DNA of 64,000 nucleotides from Nitrospira sp. (lineage in GTDB: Bacteria > Nitrospirota > Nitrospiria > Nitrospirales > Nitrospiraceae), in the NCBI GenBank assembly GCA_022842445.1, contig JALHPO010000001.1, positions 543,144 to 607,143 of the forward strand, written 5' to 3'. A model generated the notes under the pieces. The model was not told the DNA's origin and made no database searches. It was given only the letters and a program-made list of their open reading frames with translations. Positions 32,858-41,690 of the stretch are shown piece after piece. Both the position numbers and the translations under genes were made by a program. How positions within the stretch are numbered: position 1 is the first letter of the stretch; each line of letters starts with the position of its first letter.

Positions 32858-34555
32858 CTACTCACCAGACGTTGGACGCATGTCGCGGATACGTAACTGA
32901 ATCCGATCTTCCCCGTTCCAATGGTTCCATTCAGGCGTGAACGCCACATCCACCGGCGTTCTGAGCGAGAGGCCCTGCGCTTCGAGCGATTTCATGCCGA
33001 ATCCGATCCCGTCGAACGCCGGGGATCGCCCCTGGCGAAGCGTCATCTTGAGATGTTTCTCGCCCACGACACGAGCGTTCATAATCTCCAGCCGCCTCCC
33101 CGCAAACATAGGCTCCGGATTGCCGGCCCCGAAAGGATGCAGCGAACCGATTTCATGCAGGAGGCGGTGCGTAACTTCGTCCAAGCGCACTTCGGAATCG
33201 ACGTGCAGCGAGGGAACATGCCCGGCTGAGTGCGCCCACTGGCTCGCCGCCGCAGCGAACCGCTCGGAAAATTCAGACAATCGGTCTTCATGAACGGTTA
33301 CCCCTGCGGCGCTGGGATGCCCGCCGAACGCCACCAGCAGATCACGGCACGATGCCAGGCCTTGGTAGAGATCAAAACCGGGAATGGTACGGGCCGACCC
33401 CTTGCCGACCCCCTGCTCATTGACGGCGATCACAATGGCCGGACGGTGAAACCGTTCGACGAGACGCGCCGCCACAATGCCGACTACGCCCAGGTGCCAA
33501 CGGCGAGAGGCCACCACGATAGCGCCGGGGAGTTCACCAGACTCCACCACGGCAAGTGCTTCCCGCATGATCTCAGCTTCGAGCTGCTGCCGAGTCCGAT
33601 TCAAGCGGTCGAGTTCATCGGCCAACTGTTTCGCATCCGACTCTGACTCCGTCGTGAGCAACTGGACCCCCTTGATCGCCTCATCCATTCGGCCTGCTGC
33701 GTTCAGCCGGGGGGCCAGTTTGAATGCAATGGTCTCCGCCGTGCAGGGCTTCGTCACCCCGGACACCTGTTTCAACGCCCTGATCCCGCACCGGGCCCCG
33801 CGGGAAATTTGCGCCAACCCGTCGCGAACAAAGGTCCGGTTTTCATCTTGCAGCGGCACGACATCGGCAATGGTGGAGAGCGCGACCAAATCCAAAAGCG
33901 ACTCCAACGTGACCGATCCAGGCCCATACGTCGCCTCATACGCACCGGCCACTTTGTACGCCAGCCCGCCGGAGCACAAACCACGGAACGGATAGCGCGC
34001 ATCGCGCCGATGGGGATTCATGACGGCCAGCGCCGGAGGCAGATCCTCATCGGTCTGGTGATGGTCCGTGACGATCACGTCGAGTCCCAATTGATTGGCC
34101 ACCGCAATCTCATGATGCGACGTGGTCCCGCAATCCGACGTCACCAGGAGCGTGACACCCTCGCCTGCCAGCGTCCGGATCGCGCCTTCGTTCAATCCAT
34201 ACCCTTCGCGGACTCGATGCGGGACATACGCAGAGGCGTTGGCGCCCATCCCTCGGAAGAACGAGAGGTAAATGCTGGTCGCCGACATACCGTCGACATC
34301 GTAGTCGCCATAAAAACAGATCCGTTCCTGCCTGAGTATCGCCCGGTGGAGGCGTTCGACGGCCTTGCCCATATCGGGAATCAAAAAGGGATCGTGGGTC
34401 TTTCCGGAAGACATCCAGGCTGTCGCTTCATCGAGCGTGGTCACGCCACGAGCCATCAACAGCGACGCTGTGGCTGAAGAAATCGAGAGCGCCTGGGCCA
34501 GGGCCGCCCGCTGAGTCGGATCAATATCGCGAAAGATCCAGAGTTTCGAGTGCAT
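32858..34555 (-). CDS. recJ: Single-stranded-DNA exonuclease RecJ
   Basis: A 565-residue 5'-3' exonuclease of the DHH family, used in recombination and mismatch repair. Metal motifs are visible: CFYGDYDVDGMSA, SDCGTTSHHE, VTDHHQTDE and a DHHA1 region with GGHPSAAGVTV. A C-terminal OB-like segment (PFGAGNPEPMF; MTLRQGRSPAFDGIGF) is present. ATG 34555 lies behind GAGGTGAGG; GTG 34561 is an alternative. It is followed closely by the alarmone gene. Confidence 0.92.
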   Translation of the reverse strand: MHSKLWIFRDIDPTQRAALAQALSISSATASLLMARGVTTLDEATAWMSSGKTHDPFLIPDMGKAVERLHRAILRQERICFYGDYDVDGMSATSIYLSFFRGMGANASAYVPHRVREGYGLNEGAIRTLAGEGVTLLVTSDCGTTSHHEIAVANQLGLDVIVTDHHQTDEDLPPALAVMNPHRRDARYPFRGLCSGGLAYKVAGAYEATYGPGSVTLESLLDLVALSTIADVVPLQDENRTFVRDGLAQISRGARCGIRALKQVSGVTKPCTAETIAFKLAPRLNAAGRMDEAIKGVQLLTTESESDAKQLADELDRLNRTRQQLEAEIMREALAVVESGELPGAIVVASRRWHLGVVGIVAARLVERFHRPAIVIAVNEQGVGKGSARTIPGFDLYQGLASCRDLLVAFGGHPSAAGVTVHEDRLSEFSERFAAAASQWAHSAGHVPSLHVDSEVRLDEVTHRLLHEIGSLHPFGAGNPEPMFAGRRLEIMNARVVGEKHLKMTLRQGRSPAFDGIGFGMKSLEAQGLSLRTPVDVAFTPEWNHWNGEDRIQLRIRDMRPTSGE

Positions 34556-34646
34556 CCTCACCTCGTGACGGGCGTCGGTCTATGTGGAAATGCGTTTGCC
34601 GAGAATCACCTGACAGTATTCACATGAATCATAAGGAGTTACGCGG

Positions 34647-34724
34647 ATGGTAATGGCTCCCCTTCCTGTTGTCAAACCGATCGTGCGGCACGGCCTCCCC
34701 GGTCTGCCTGGAAAAGCGTACTGA
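34647..34724 (+). CDS. Very short ORF with a good ribosome-binding site
   Basis: ATG 34647 lies nine bases after AAGGAG and opens a 25-codon frame (MVMAPLPVVKPIVRHGLPGL then PGKAY). It could be a leader peptide, a small protein or chance. There is no larger gene in this gap between recJ and pup. Offered only as a candidate. Confidence 0.2.
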   Translation: MVMAPLPVVKPIVRHGLPGLPGKAY

Positions 34725-34795
34725 CGGCTGGATGACAGAGAAACGGCGCACGGGGAGGGAGAGAGGAAAAGAGGGAATAGGAACCGGTTGGTTGG

Positions 34796-34993
34796 CTATT
34801 CCCCTCCCTTTTGGACGTAGTTCTTCACGAACTCTTCGGCGTTCTTCTCAAGCACGTCGTCGATTTCATCGACAAGCTTGTCGATATCTTCCTTCAGCTT
34901 CTTGCCGGCCTCGACGACTTTGGGATTGGCCTTGACCTCATCTTTGGCCTGAGGGTCGCGTTTCGGCTCCTGTTTGCGCTCCTGTTTTTCCAT
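34796..34993 (-). CDS. pup: Prokaryotic ubiquitin-like protein Pup
   Basis: A 65-residue disordered, charged protein whose end is a near-exact Pup signature: DKLVDEIDDVLEKNAEEF then VKNYVQKGGE. Mycobacterial Pup ends DEIDDVLEENAEDF...YVQKGGQ. Pup is ligated by PafA through its C-terminal glutamate to lysines, marking proteins for the Mpa-proteasome. Here the C-terminus is already Glu, so deamidation by Dop would not be needed. It starts at ATG 34993 behind TTGGAGGTG. No pafA, dop, mpa or prcAB lies nearby, so the gene is isolated from its usual partners. It differs from the UBact group, which has another C-terminal motif. Confidence 0.9.
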   Translation of the reverse strand: MEKQERKQEPKRDPQAKDEVKANPKVVEAGKKLKEDIDKLVDEIDDVLEKNAEEFVKNYVQKGGE

Positions 34994-35127
34994 TCGAGCA
35001 CCTCCAATATGATTCGGAGCACCTCTCGTGGATCAACGCTGCGCGTGATCCCCTGCTGTCAACTTACTCCAGGCCCTGCAAAGCCGTCAAGGCAAGGCCA
35101 AAAATCTCGCTTCGCCCGTCGAGGACA

Positions 35128-35275
35128 AGAGCTGATGGCTGATAGCCGATGGCACGGCACTGAACCGGATAGTTGCGACTTGATAATATTGAAATGCATC
35201 TGAGAGCCCTCAGCACTCACAATCTCTAAATCTGCACCATCCATCTGCCATCAGCCATACGCCATCGGCTCTTCG
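35128..35275. repeat. Family A intergenic repeat
   Basis: GAGCTGATGGCTGATAGCCGATGG on one side, CATCAGCCATACGCCATCGGCTC on the other; an imperfect dyad that closes around a gene-free gap. Confidence 0.65.
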
Positions 35276-35288
35276 AGGATCGACGCAA

Positions 35289-37343
35289 TCAGACGATCAG
35301 CGAGACGATCAGCAGCGCGACGATGTTGATGACCTTGATCATCGGATTCACCGCCGGTCCGGCCGTATCTTTATACGGATCGCCCACTGTATCGCCGGTG
35401 ACGGCCGCCTTGTGCGTGTCTGTACCCTTCAACCCCTGCTCTTCGATAAACTTCTTCGCATTATCCCAGGCGCCGCCGCCGCTCGTCATCGAAATCGCCA
35501 CGAACAACCCCGTCACAATGCTGCCGACCAGCACACCACCGAGGGCCTGCGGCCCGAGAACCAGCCCGACGATCACGGGCGAGATCACCGGAATTAGCCC
35601 GGGCACCATCATTTTTTGAATCGCCGCCTTCGTCACGATATCGACACAGGTGCCGTACTCCGGCTTGCCGGTCCCTTCCATAATACCCTTGATCTCCCGG
35701 AACTGCCTCCGAACCTCTTCCACAATCAAACCGCCCGCTTCACCGACAGCTCTCATACAGAGCGAGCCAAAGATAAACGGCAGCATGCCGCCCAAGAACA
35801 ATCCGACCAGCACCTTGGGATTGGACAGATCGAACGCCGCCAGCGCCGGATTGTGCGCCGCGACTTCACGGGAATATTCCGCAAATAGCACCACCGCCGC
35901 CAACCCGGCTGAGCCGATCGCATAGCCCTTCGTCACCGCCTTGGTCGTGTTGCCGACCGCATCGAGCGGGTCCGTAATGTCGCGCACGGCTTTGCCCAAA
36001 TGTGACATTTCAGCAATTCCGCCTGCGTTATCCGTAATCGGGCCGAATGCATCGATCGCCACGACGATCCCGGCCATCGAAAGCATCGACACCGCCGCCA
36101 CAGCCACACCGTACAAGCCACCAGACTCCGCCCCGCCGCAGACCCAGAAGCTGCCCAAAATCGCCGCCGCAATCACCACCACCGGCGCCGCCGTCGACTG
36201 CATGCCGACTGCCAGCCCCGCGATGATATTCGTCGCATGACCGGTTTCGCTCGCCTTGGCGATATATTGCACCGGCTCGTAATTCTTCGACGTGTAGTAA
36301 TCGGTAATGAACACCAGGGCCAAAGTCACGATCAATCCGATCAGCGCCGCCATATAATAGCTCATCCCACTGACTCCGCCGACGCCGTTCATGATCGATG
36401 ACGTAATGGGATAGAATGCGATAGCCGCGATGCCGCCGGCCACGAACAAGCCCTTGTACAAGGCCGTCATGATCTCGCCGCCCTCGCTCACCTTCACAAA
36501 CAAGATCCCGATAATCGTCGCGAAGATCGTCACGCCGCCCAGCGCGAGCGGATAGAGAATCGGCGCGGTCGCCCCCTTGAACATTGTAAAGGCCAGGACC
36601 ATCGCCGCGACCGTCGTCACGGCATAGGTTTCAAACAGGTCCGCGGCCATGCCGGCGCAATCGCCGACGTTGTCGCCGACGTTGTCGGCGATCACAGCCG
36701 GATTGCGAGGATCGTCTTCAGGGATACCGGCTTCCACTTTTCCTACGAGATCCGCGCCCACGTCTGCCGCCTTGGTATAGATACCGCCACCGACCCGGGC
36801 GAAGACCGAGATCAAACTGCCGCCGAACCCGAGACTGAGCAACGCGTGAATGGCTTTCTCTTGCCCGGCCACCGATTGCGCGATCATATAGAAGGTCGTG
36901 ATGGCCAGCAGTCCCAGACCGATCAGCAACAGACCGGTCACCGCACCCCCTCGAAACGCGACAGTCAAGGCGGCGTTCATACCGTCATGAGCCGCCTGGG
37001 CTGTCCGCACATTCGCGCGCACCGCGATGATCATGCCGACATAGCCGGCGATGGACGAGGCTCCCGCGCCGACCAGAAATCCGATCGCCGTCAACAGACC
37101 GAATTTATCGGAAACGGCCCCTGCGCCCCAGAGCAGGACGAACAGCACAGCCGCCACCATCCCCACCGTCCGATACTGCCGATTCATATAGGCACTGGCG
37201 CCCTCCTGAATAGCCTTCGCAATCTCCTGCATCTTCGCGTTGCCCGCGTTGAGCTTGAACACCCACATGGCCAAATAGAGACCGTAGGCAATGCCGGCCA
37301 CGGCCGCGATCAATGCAAACGTAACAATCGCTGAATCACTCAC
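35289..37343 (-). CDS. hppA: Membrane-bound proton-pumping pyrophosphatase
   Basis: A 684-residue integral membrane enzyme with about 16 helices that hydrolyses PPi and moves protons. The pyrophosphate site is in [25 protein letters not shown] and a later [10 protein letters not shown] and [14 protein letters not shown]. The motif [17 protein letters not shown] has lysine where potassium-dependent enzymes carry alanine, which marks the potassium-independent H+ type. It would save energy from biosynthetic PPi in a slow-growing autotroph. Stand-alone gene; repeats lie downstream. Confidence 0.93.
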   Translation of the reverse strand: MSDSAIVTFALIAAVAGIAYGLYLAMWVFKLNAGNAKMQEIAKAIQEGASAYMNRQYRTVGMVAAVLFVLLWGAGAVSDKFGLLTAIGFLVGAGASSIAGYVGMIIAVRANVRTAQAAHDGMNAALTVAFRGGAVTGLLLIGLGLLAITTFYMIAQSVAGQEKAIHALLSLGFGGSLISVFARVGGGIYTKAADVGADLVGKVEAGIPEDDPRNPAVIADNVGDNVGDCAGMAADLFETYAVTTVAAMVLAFTMFKGATAPILYPLALGGVTIFATIIGILFVKVSEGGEIMTALYKGLFVAGGIAAIAFYPITSSIMNGVGGVSGMSYYMAALIGLIVTLALVFITDYYTSKNYEPVQYIAKASETGHATNIIAGLAVGMQSTAAPVVVIAAAILGSFWVCGGAESGGLYGVAVAAVSMLSMAGIVVAIDAFGPITDNAGGIAEMSHLGKAVRDITDPLDAVGNTTKAVTKGYAIGSAGLAAVVLFAEYSREVAAHNPALAAFDLSNPKVLVGLFLGGMLPFIFGSLCMRAVGEAGGLIVEEVRRQFREIKGIMEGTGKPEYGTCVDIVTKAAIQKMMVPGLIPVISPVIVGLVLGPQALGGVLVGSIVTGLFVAISMTSGGGAWDNAKKFIEEQGLKGTDTHKAAVTGDTVGDPYKDTAGPAVNPMIKVINIVALLIVSLIV

Positions 37344-37718
37344 GGGATACCCTCCTAGTGGATAAACGCATTCCTTATGTCACACGGCTCCCCGTGGCTT
37401 CAACCCATCCAAAGTACATGAGGCGAGTGGGGAAACCGTAGAACGGCGCAGGAGCAGCGAGCAGCTAACTGCCTGAAAAGTTGGGCTATTCTATACGGGT
37501 AGGGGAAGAGGTGCAAGCCAAACTTTGCCCATCTATAGAGAGCGCATTAGGCTCAACATAACAGCATGTCGCAGACCATCACATAGACTGCGGACGATAT
37601 CCTATCCTTACGCAAACCGCGCTCATCAGGCGCTCGCCTCCGGCTCCGTATCCTTTACCATTCCATCCCGCTCGGAACCGGTTTACCATTGGCACTGACT
37701 TTGTTATAGTCCGCGCAG
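37344..37718. other. Gap between divergent genes, no feature recognised
   Basis: 375 bases holding the control regions of hppA and of the 37731 gene. No ORF, tRNA or clear repeat was found. Confidence 0.4.
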
Positions 37719-37730
37719 ATGGAGCAGCTG

Positions 37731-37985
37731 ATGGAATTTGAGCCGAGCTATATCGTGATCGACGGGCAGACCTTCAGTAAAGCAAAGCTGGCGTTGGACA
37801 ATCATGTCTACAAGAACTGCCAGATCGACGACTGCGACATCTATTACAGCGGCGGGCAATATGAACTGCTCGATACCCACGTGACCAATTCACGCTTGAT
37901 CCTGAACCACCCGGCCAAAGCCATCTACTCGGCGCTCCAGATTTTCAAGATGAAGTCGCCGGGCTCCCGCATCGTGTTCGACTGA
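37731..37985 (+). CDS. Hypothetical protein
   Basis: An 84-residue protein from ATG 37731 (GGAG six bases upstream); ATG 37719 is a weaker alternative. The sequence is strand-rich with repeating aspartate/asparagine turns (QIDDCDIYYSGGQYELLDTHV, NSRLILNHPAKA), reminiscent of a short beta-helix or pentapeptide-like fold. It is followed after 9 bases by a methyltransferase gene, so both are probably one unit. Function unknown. Confidence 0.6.
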   Translation: MEFEPSYIVIDGQTFSKAKLALDNHVYKNCQIDDCDIYYSGGQYELLDTHVTNSRLILNHPAKAIYSALQIFKMKSPGSRIVFD

Positions 37986-37994
37986 TCGCTCCGC

Positions 37995-38681
37995 ATGCCC
38001 TACACCTACGACTACACCAGCGTCGCCTCCGGCAACGAGAGCGCCTCTGCGCGCTATTTGCGCTTCGCCAAAATGACGCTGACGCGCTGGACGAGAGCCA
38101 AGACCTTCGTCTTCGACGGGCGGTCTTACCCCTACCTCTATCACTTCTGCAACAAGACCTGGAAAAATGAGCGCGGCGTCGAGATCCCGATCTTCCGGGA
38201 AATCCTGCTTCGCCATCAAGCCGAACGCATTCTGGAGGTCGGCAACGTGCTCGCGCACTATGTCCCGATCCACCATGACGTAGTCGATAAGTACGAGGTC
38301 GCACCCGGTGTCATCAATCAGGATATTGTCGAGTTTGCGCCAGCGGAACGATACGACCTCATTCTGAGCATCTCGACGCTGGAGCATGTCGGTTGGGACG
38401 AGGACCCGCGGGAGCCGGCCAAGCTGCTCCAGGCGATCGAACATCTTCGAGACCGCTGCCTTACCCCCGGGGGACAGATCGTAGTGAGCCTGCCGGTGGG
38501 CTACAACAAGTTTTTCGACGGGTTGCTCCGCGACGGCAAGAGCCCCTTTACCACGCAGCACTTTCTCAAGCGGATCTCGAAGCGGAACTATTGGGAGGAG
38601 TCGGATTGGAACGGGTGCAAGGACGCGACCTACGGCCGATTCGTCGCCCACGCCATCTGCATCGGAATCATCCAGGGATAA
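37995..38681 (+). CDS. SAM-dependent methyltransferase-like protein
   Basis: A 228-residue class I methyltransferase-like protein. Motif I is AERILEVGNVLAHY (about residue 77), a motif with only one glycine; the acidic motif and post-motif are DIVEFAPAERYDLILSISTL with EHVGWDEDP following. It lacks the full GxGxG, so binding of SAM is likely but not certain. Substrate unknown. Its gene ends just before a hairpin at 38683. Confidence 0.65.
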   Translation: MPYTYDYTSVASGNESASARYLRFAKMTLTRWTRAKTFVFDGRSYPYLYHFCNKTWKNERGVEIPIFREILLRHQAERILEVGNVLAHYVPIHHDVVDKYEVAPGVINQDIVEFAPAERYDLILSISTLEHVGWDEDPREPAKLLQAIEHLRDRCLTPGGQIVVSLPVGYNKFFDGLLRDGKSPFTTQHFLKRISKRNYWEESDWNGCKDATYGRFVAHAICIGIIQG

Positions 38682-38682
38682 G

Positions 38683-38706
38683 CGTTCCCCTTGCAACAGG
38701 GGAACG
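38683..38706 (+). terminator. Hairpin after the methyltransferase gene
   Basis: CGTTCCCCT and AGGGGAACG form a nine-base stem with a six-base loop, two bases after the stop codon. No T run follows, so it may need Rho or only protect the transcript end. Confidence 0.45.
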
Positions 38707-38866
38707 TCCGTGAAGCGTGAATCGCAAACAAGAGTGCGCCGATGGGTTCCCGACCGATTGTCCCTCATAGGCCTGTCTGGCTAACAGCTGGCGGTTGAGC
38801 GGATAGCACCCATCGCCGCCATGCCCGTGAGGACATGGTTGTGTATCAGTCTACTCCAGCGCAAAA

Positions 38867-39655
38867 TTAGATGGGTGAGTTCGTCTTAGCAGAACTGACG
38901 AGCCCCTGCCTGAACTGAACGCACTGCTCCGACGAGAGAAGCCCTTGAAGATCGCTATACTCAAATGGGTTCGATTCGAGTCCGGCCTTCTTCTCCAGTA
39001 TCTTCCGAAACGTTTGAAGGAAGAGCGATAGTGCCTTGGGGTTCAATTCCTCGGATTCTTCGCCGAGAACCGCGTAATGGCCAAAAGGCGCGTTGCCGCG
39101 CTGTGGTCTTAGCAATAGGGCACCACGCTTGAGGGAATAGACAACATGTGGATAGCTCGCAACTTCGTTCGGCACGTCAACGGCTGCGTACCACTGATGC
39201 AGTGTGTCTGGCGCAAATGCAGCCGAGTCGAATGCGAACACTAGGGTCGGAAGATTTCGACCTGGCGATGCAGCAGCGCCAACCCGCTTGAATGAGTACT
39301 GATTGCACATAGCCTGAAGAAATGTTGCCTTCGATAGCTGCGTCTTGACCTCTACGACACAGGCGAGGGCTCTTGGATGAACAACGACAAGATCGCCCAT
39401 CTGGAAGAAATACGGTGCCGGGTCTGACTCATCGACTACTAGGATGTCGCCCTGGCTCGATGTAGTGGAGCCGTCCAGAAACGTGAAGCCGGTCCGGAGG
39501 GAAAAACGCCGTGACATTAACGGGCGCATCGCCTCTCGGACGATCTCCTCGTGATGAAGGCCAATTGAGGGCGCGTGACCAGTGAAGGATGCGAGGCGTC
39601 GCACCTTCCCTGTGATCTCAGTCGCAAGCCCCAGATAGAAGTTCGGATCGACCAT
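38867..39655 (-). CDS. DUF6602-type protein with a PD-(D/E)xK nuclease-like core
   Basis: A 262-residue cytoplasmic protein. The core SSQGDILVVDE, followed about 35 residues later by ACVVEVKTQLSK, gives the D...E-x-K arrangement of PD-(D/E)xK nucleases. Proteins of this kind often sit in defence or integron cassettes. Here an attC-like site lies directly upstream, so cassette origin is likely. A nuclease substrate cannot be named. It is not part of the NXR-like cluster. Confidence 0.65.
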   Translation of the reverse strand: MVDPNFYLGLATEITGKVRRLASFTGHAPSIGLHHEEIVREAMRPLMSRRFSLRTGFTFLDGSTTSSQGDILVVDESDPAPYFFQMGDLVVVHPRALACVVEVKTQLSKATFLQAMCNQYSFKRVGAAASPGRNLPTLVFAFDSAAFAPDTLHQWYAAVDVPNEVASYPHVVYSLKRGALLLRPQRGNAPFGHYAVLGEESEELNPKALSLFLQTFRKILEKKAGLESNPFEYSDLQGLLSSEQCVQFRQGLVSSAKTNSPI

Positions 39656-39697
39656 CGGCGCTATACCATCACACCTTCATTCCAACCGTCTTCGCCC

Positions 39698-39768
39698 GTC
39701 TAACGTCAGAATTCAGCGGGTGGGAAAAGTGCTGCTTCTTGGTGGTCGGCCTGAATAACTTGTTCGGC
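39698..39768 (-). other. attC-like recombination site
   Basis: Read on the minus strand, the site starts GCCGAACAAGTTATTCAGG and ends GCTGAATTCTGACGTTAGAC. The outer GTTAGAC fits the attC R' consensus GTTRRRY, and ATTCAG/CTGAAT form the inner L boxes with an extra base on one side. Length of about 71 bases is within the usual range. It lies between two minus-strand ORFs, as in integron cassettes. The R'' box (GCCGAAC) is imperfect. Confidence 0.6.
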
Positions 39769-39782
39769 ACGTCTCTTTCCAT

Positions 39783-40211
39783 TCAACGGATGTTCGTTGC
39801 CCCGCTGAACCCAGGCTGAAGTTGTTCTGTTGTGTAGCAATGCATCCCTCCAGTACCCACTGGGGTGTATTTGGCTACCTTTCCGTCTCGGACAAGAAAG
39901 ATGTTATTACATGCGGCGAACCGCTGAACGCAGCTCGAAAATATACTATACGTTGCGTAGTCAATAATCCCTCTGTAAATACTACCGCTGCCAGTACATT
40001 GGCCAAGATTGGCACCATTAACGTAGTTCCAGATTTCCGTACCATCCGATGCTCGTGTCCTTACAACTGGGATCGTCAGGAAGATCGGATGTGTTTCAAG
40101 TGCCACTACCGGCTGTCCAACCCATGCATCCAAATCCACTTGCCTGACCGCGGGAATGGCGCAACCAGTAAGAAGCAGTACTGCAATTGCCGCCAAGGCA
40201 ATTTTCTTCAT
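39783..40211 (-). CDS. Small lipoprotein, possible integron cassette gene
   Basis: A 142-residue protein from ATG 40211; the track's 40385 start adds 58 unlikely residues. The signal peptide ends in lipobox LLLTGC (about residue 17). The mature part has four or more cysteines (LGQCTGSG, SSCVQRFAACNN), which may form disulphides. No domain is recognised. GC content is below that of its neighbours and the attC-like site follows its stop, both typical of a captured cassette. Confidence 0.65.
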   Translation of the reverse strand: MKKIALAAIAVLLLTGCAIPAVRQVDLDAWVGQPVVALETHPIFLTIPVVRTRASDGTEIWNYVNGANLGQCTGSGSIYRGIIDYATYSIFSSCVQRFAACNNIFLVRDGKVAKYTPVGTGGMHCYTTEQLQPGFSGATNIR

Positions 40212-40309
40212 TATTTCGCCCTCAGACTTGAAGGAAATCGTGTTCCAAACTAGTGAGCATCTTGAATATTGCGACCACATTCCAATAAGTTTGGCGATTC
40301 TCCTAACTT

Positions 40310-40436
40310 CCCAATGACGTGTCAAGCCGCAGAGGCACGTCATCCGCAAAGCGTACCTCGTGAAGCACAGGACGGGAAGAGACACGTCTCATATTAGCTT
40401 GCGAGATACGCTTCACGAGAGACGAACGACGACTAC
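40310..40436. repeat. Family C intergenic repeat pair
   Basis: GCGTACCTCGTGAAGC and GCGAGATACGCTTCACGAGA face each other across about 60 bases between the small lipoprotein gene and the five-haem cytochrome gene. Confidence 0.65.
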
Positions 40437-41683
40437 TTACCGACGGGAATGTTCTCCACCCTCTTGACGATTTCAATCGGCTGGAAGACGGGGTCCTGTA
40501 AGCCCTGGGAGGACTCGGCTTCGACCCGCTGAAGAAATGGTGGCGGGCCTGTAATGGCCCCGTAACTGAGGGTGACTTCGACATCGAAGGTCTTGGTGTC
40601 TTTCGGCGTCGGAAATGAAAACGTCTCGACTCTCGTTTCGTCCGGCTTTAACACCGTATCGTCCACGACCTTCACCGCCTCGAAATCAAAAACGGTCTTC
40701 TGCCCCTTGGCATCCACATAGGTCCGGCCATAGATCCGCTTGTCGGCGAACACGGTCTTGAGATTCTTCCCTTTCACATCGAGATCCAACACGACCGTGG
40801 CCCATGCCGGATGGGTCGCAGGCAAATGGTGCGGCACCAGACTCTGGACCTTCACGGTCACCGTCGTCTTGTCGCCCTCAATCTTCGTCTGCACATCCAA
40901 CTTTGCCGCCTCCTGGCGGAGCTTGCCGAGACGGCCTGGAAACGTGTGGTTGGCGACTTTGCGCTTCTTCTCCCCGTTCGCCGACTCTCCCACCTGTTCA
41001 GGCATGTGGCAATGCTGGCATTCCTTGCCGGACTTGACCGCCTGGCTCTGGTCCCAGTTGCCGAGCAAATCGTTGGCCTTGCCGAGATTGGCCGCCGACG
41101 GCACCGATTGGTGGCAGTTCAGACAGAGATCGGACTTCTGAAAGAGCCCTAATTCCATCGATTGGTGCGCGAGATTTTGAACGAAATCCTTGTAGGGCCC
41201 GTAGAGCGTCTTGCTGCCGATTTCATATTTCGGATCCGGCGGATGCTTGGCGCGATCCACCTGCTTGATCAAATGACACTGCGCACAGGCGACACCGTCC
41301 AGAGAGGGATCGCCGGACTTTGCCTGGTCGATGAACAGCTGCGCCTGATCGGAAAACTCGCGCACATGCGGCGCATGGCATCGAAAACAGAGCGCTTTAT
41401 CTTTACCGCCCGGCGAGTTGAGATAGGCATCGAGCGACGCGCGGAACGCCGGAGAATGGATGGACTTCGACAGCGGCGAGGTTTCCCATTCTTCAAAGAC
41501 ACGCTCATGGCAACGTTTGCACTTATTGGAATGGGGAAAAGCCTTTTCAATGAACGCTTGCCCCTTAGCGTCCTGGGCCAGCGCTTCGGAAGTTCCCCCT
41601 CCATACAGGCAGATAAAGCCTGTGAGCACAGCCGCTATAGCAAACTCCACCACTCTGTAATTGGATCGCGGCTTGTTGTCCAT
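40433..41683 (-). CDS. Periplasmic five-haem c-type cytochrome
   Basis: A 416-residue protein with an N-terminal signal or anchor (FAIAAVLTGFICLYGGG). Haem sites are CKRCH (about 55), CFRCH, CAQCH, CLNCH and CQHCH. The last 170 residues have no haem and resemble the C-terminal domain of the cytochrome at 20236 (TVTVKVQSLVPHHLPATHPA). It begins 7 bases after the stop of the next five-haem gene, so these two are co-transcribed and probably act as a pair in electron transfer for the NXR-like cluster. Confidence 0.87.
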   Translation of the reverse strand: MDNKPRSNYRVVEFAIAAVLTGFICLYGGGTSEALAQDAKGQAFIEKAFPHSNKCKRCHERVFEEWETSPLSKSIHSPAFRASLDAYLNSPGGKDKALCFRCHAPHVREFSDQAQLFIDQAKSGDPSLDGVACAQCHLIKQVDRAKHPPDPKYEIGSKTLYGPYKDFVQNLAHQSMELGLFQKSDLCLNCHQSVPSAANLGKANDLLGNWDQSQAVKSGKECQHCHMPEQVGESANGEKKRKVANHTFPGRLGKLRQEAAKLDVQTKIEGDKTTVTVKVQSLVPHHLPATHPAWATVVLDLDVKGKNLKTVFADKRIYGRTYVDAKGQKTVFDFEAVKVVDDTVLKPDETRVETFSFPTPKDTKTFDVEVTLSYGAITGPPPFLQRVEAESSQGLQDPVFQPIEIVKRVENIPVGK

Positions 41684-41690
41684 TCTTGCC

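Noticed and set aside
38683-38866. Second attC site after the nuclease-fold gene
   Set aside because: A GTTAGCC-like sequence is present near 38780, but no matching inner boxes or left end could be found.
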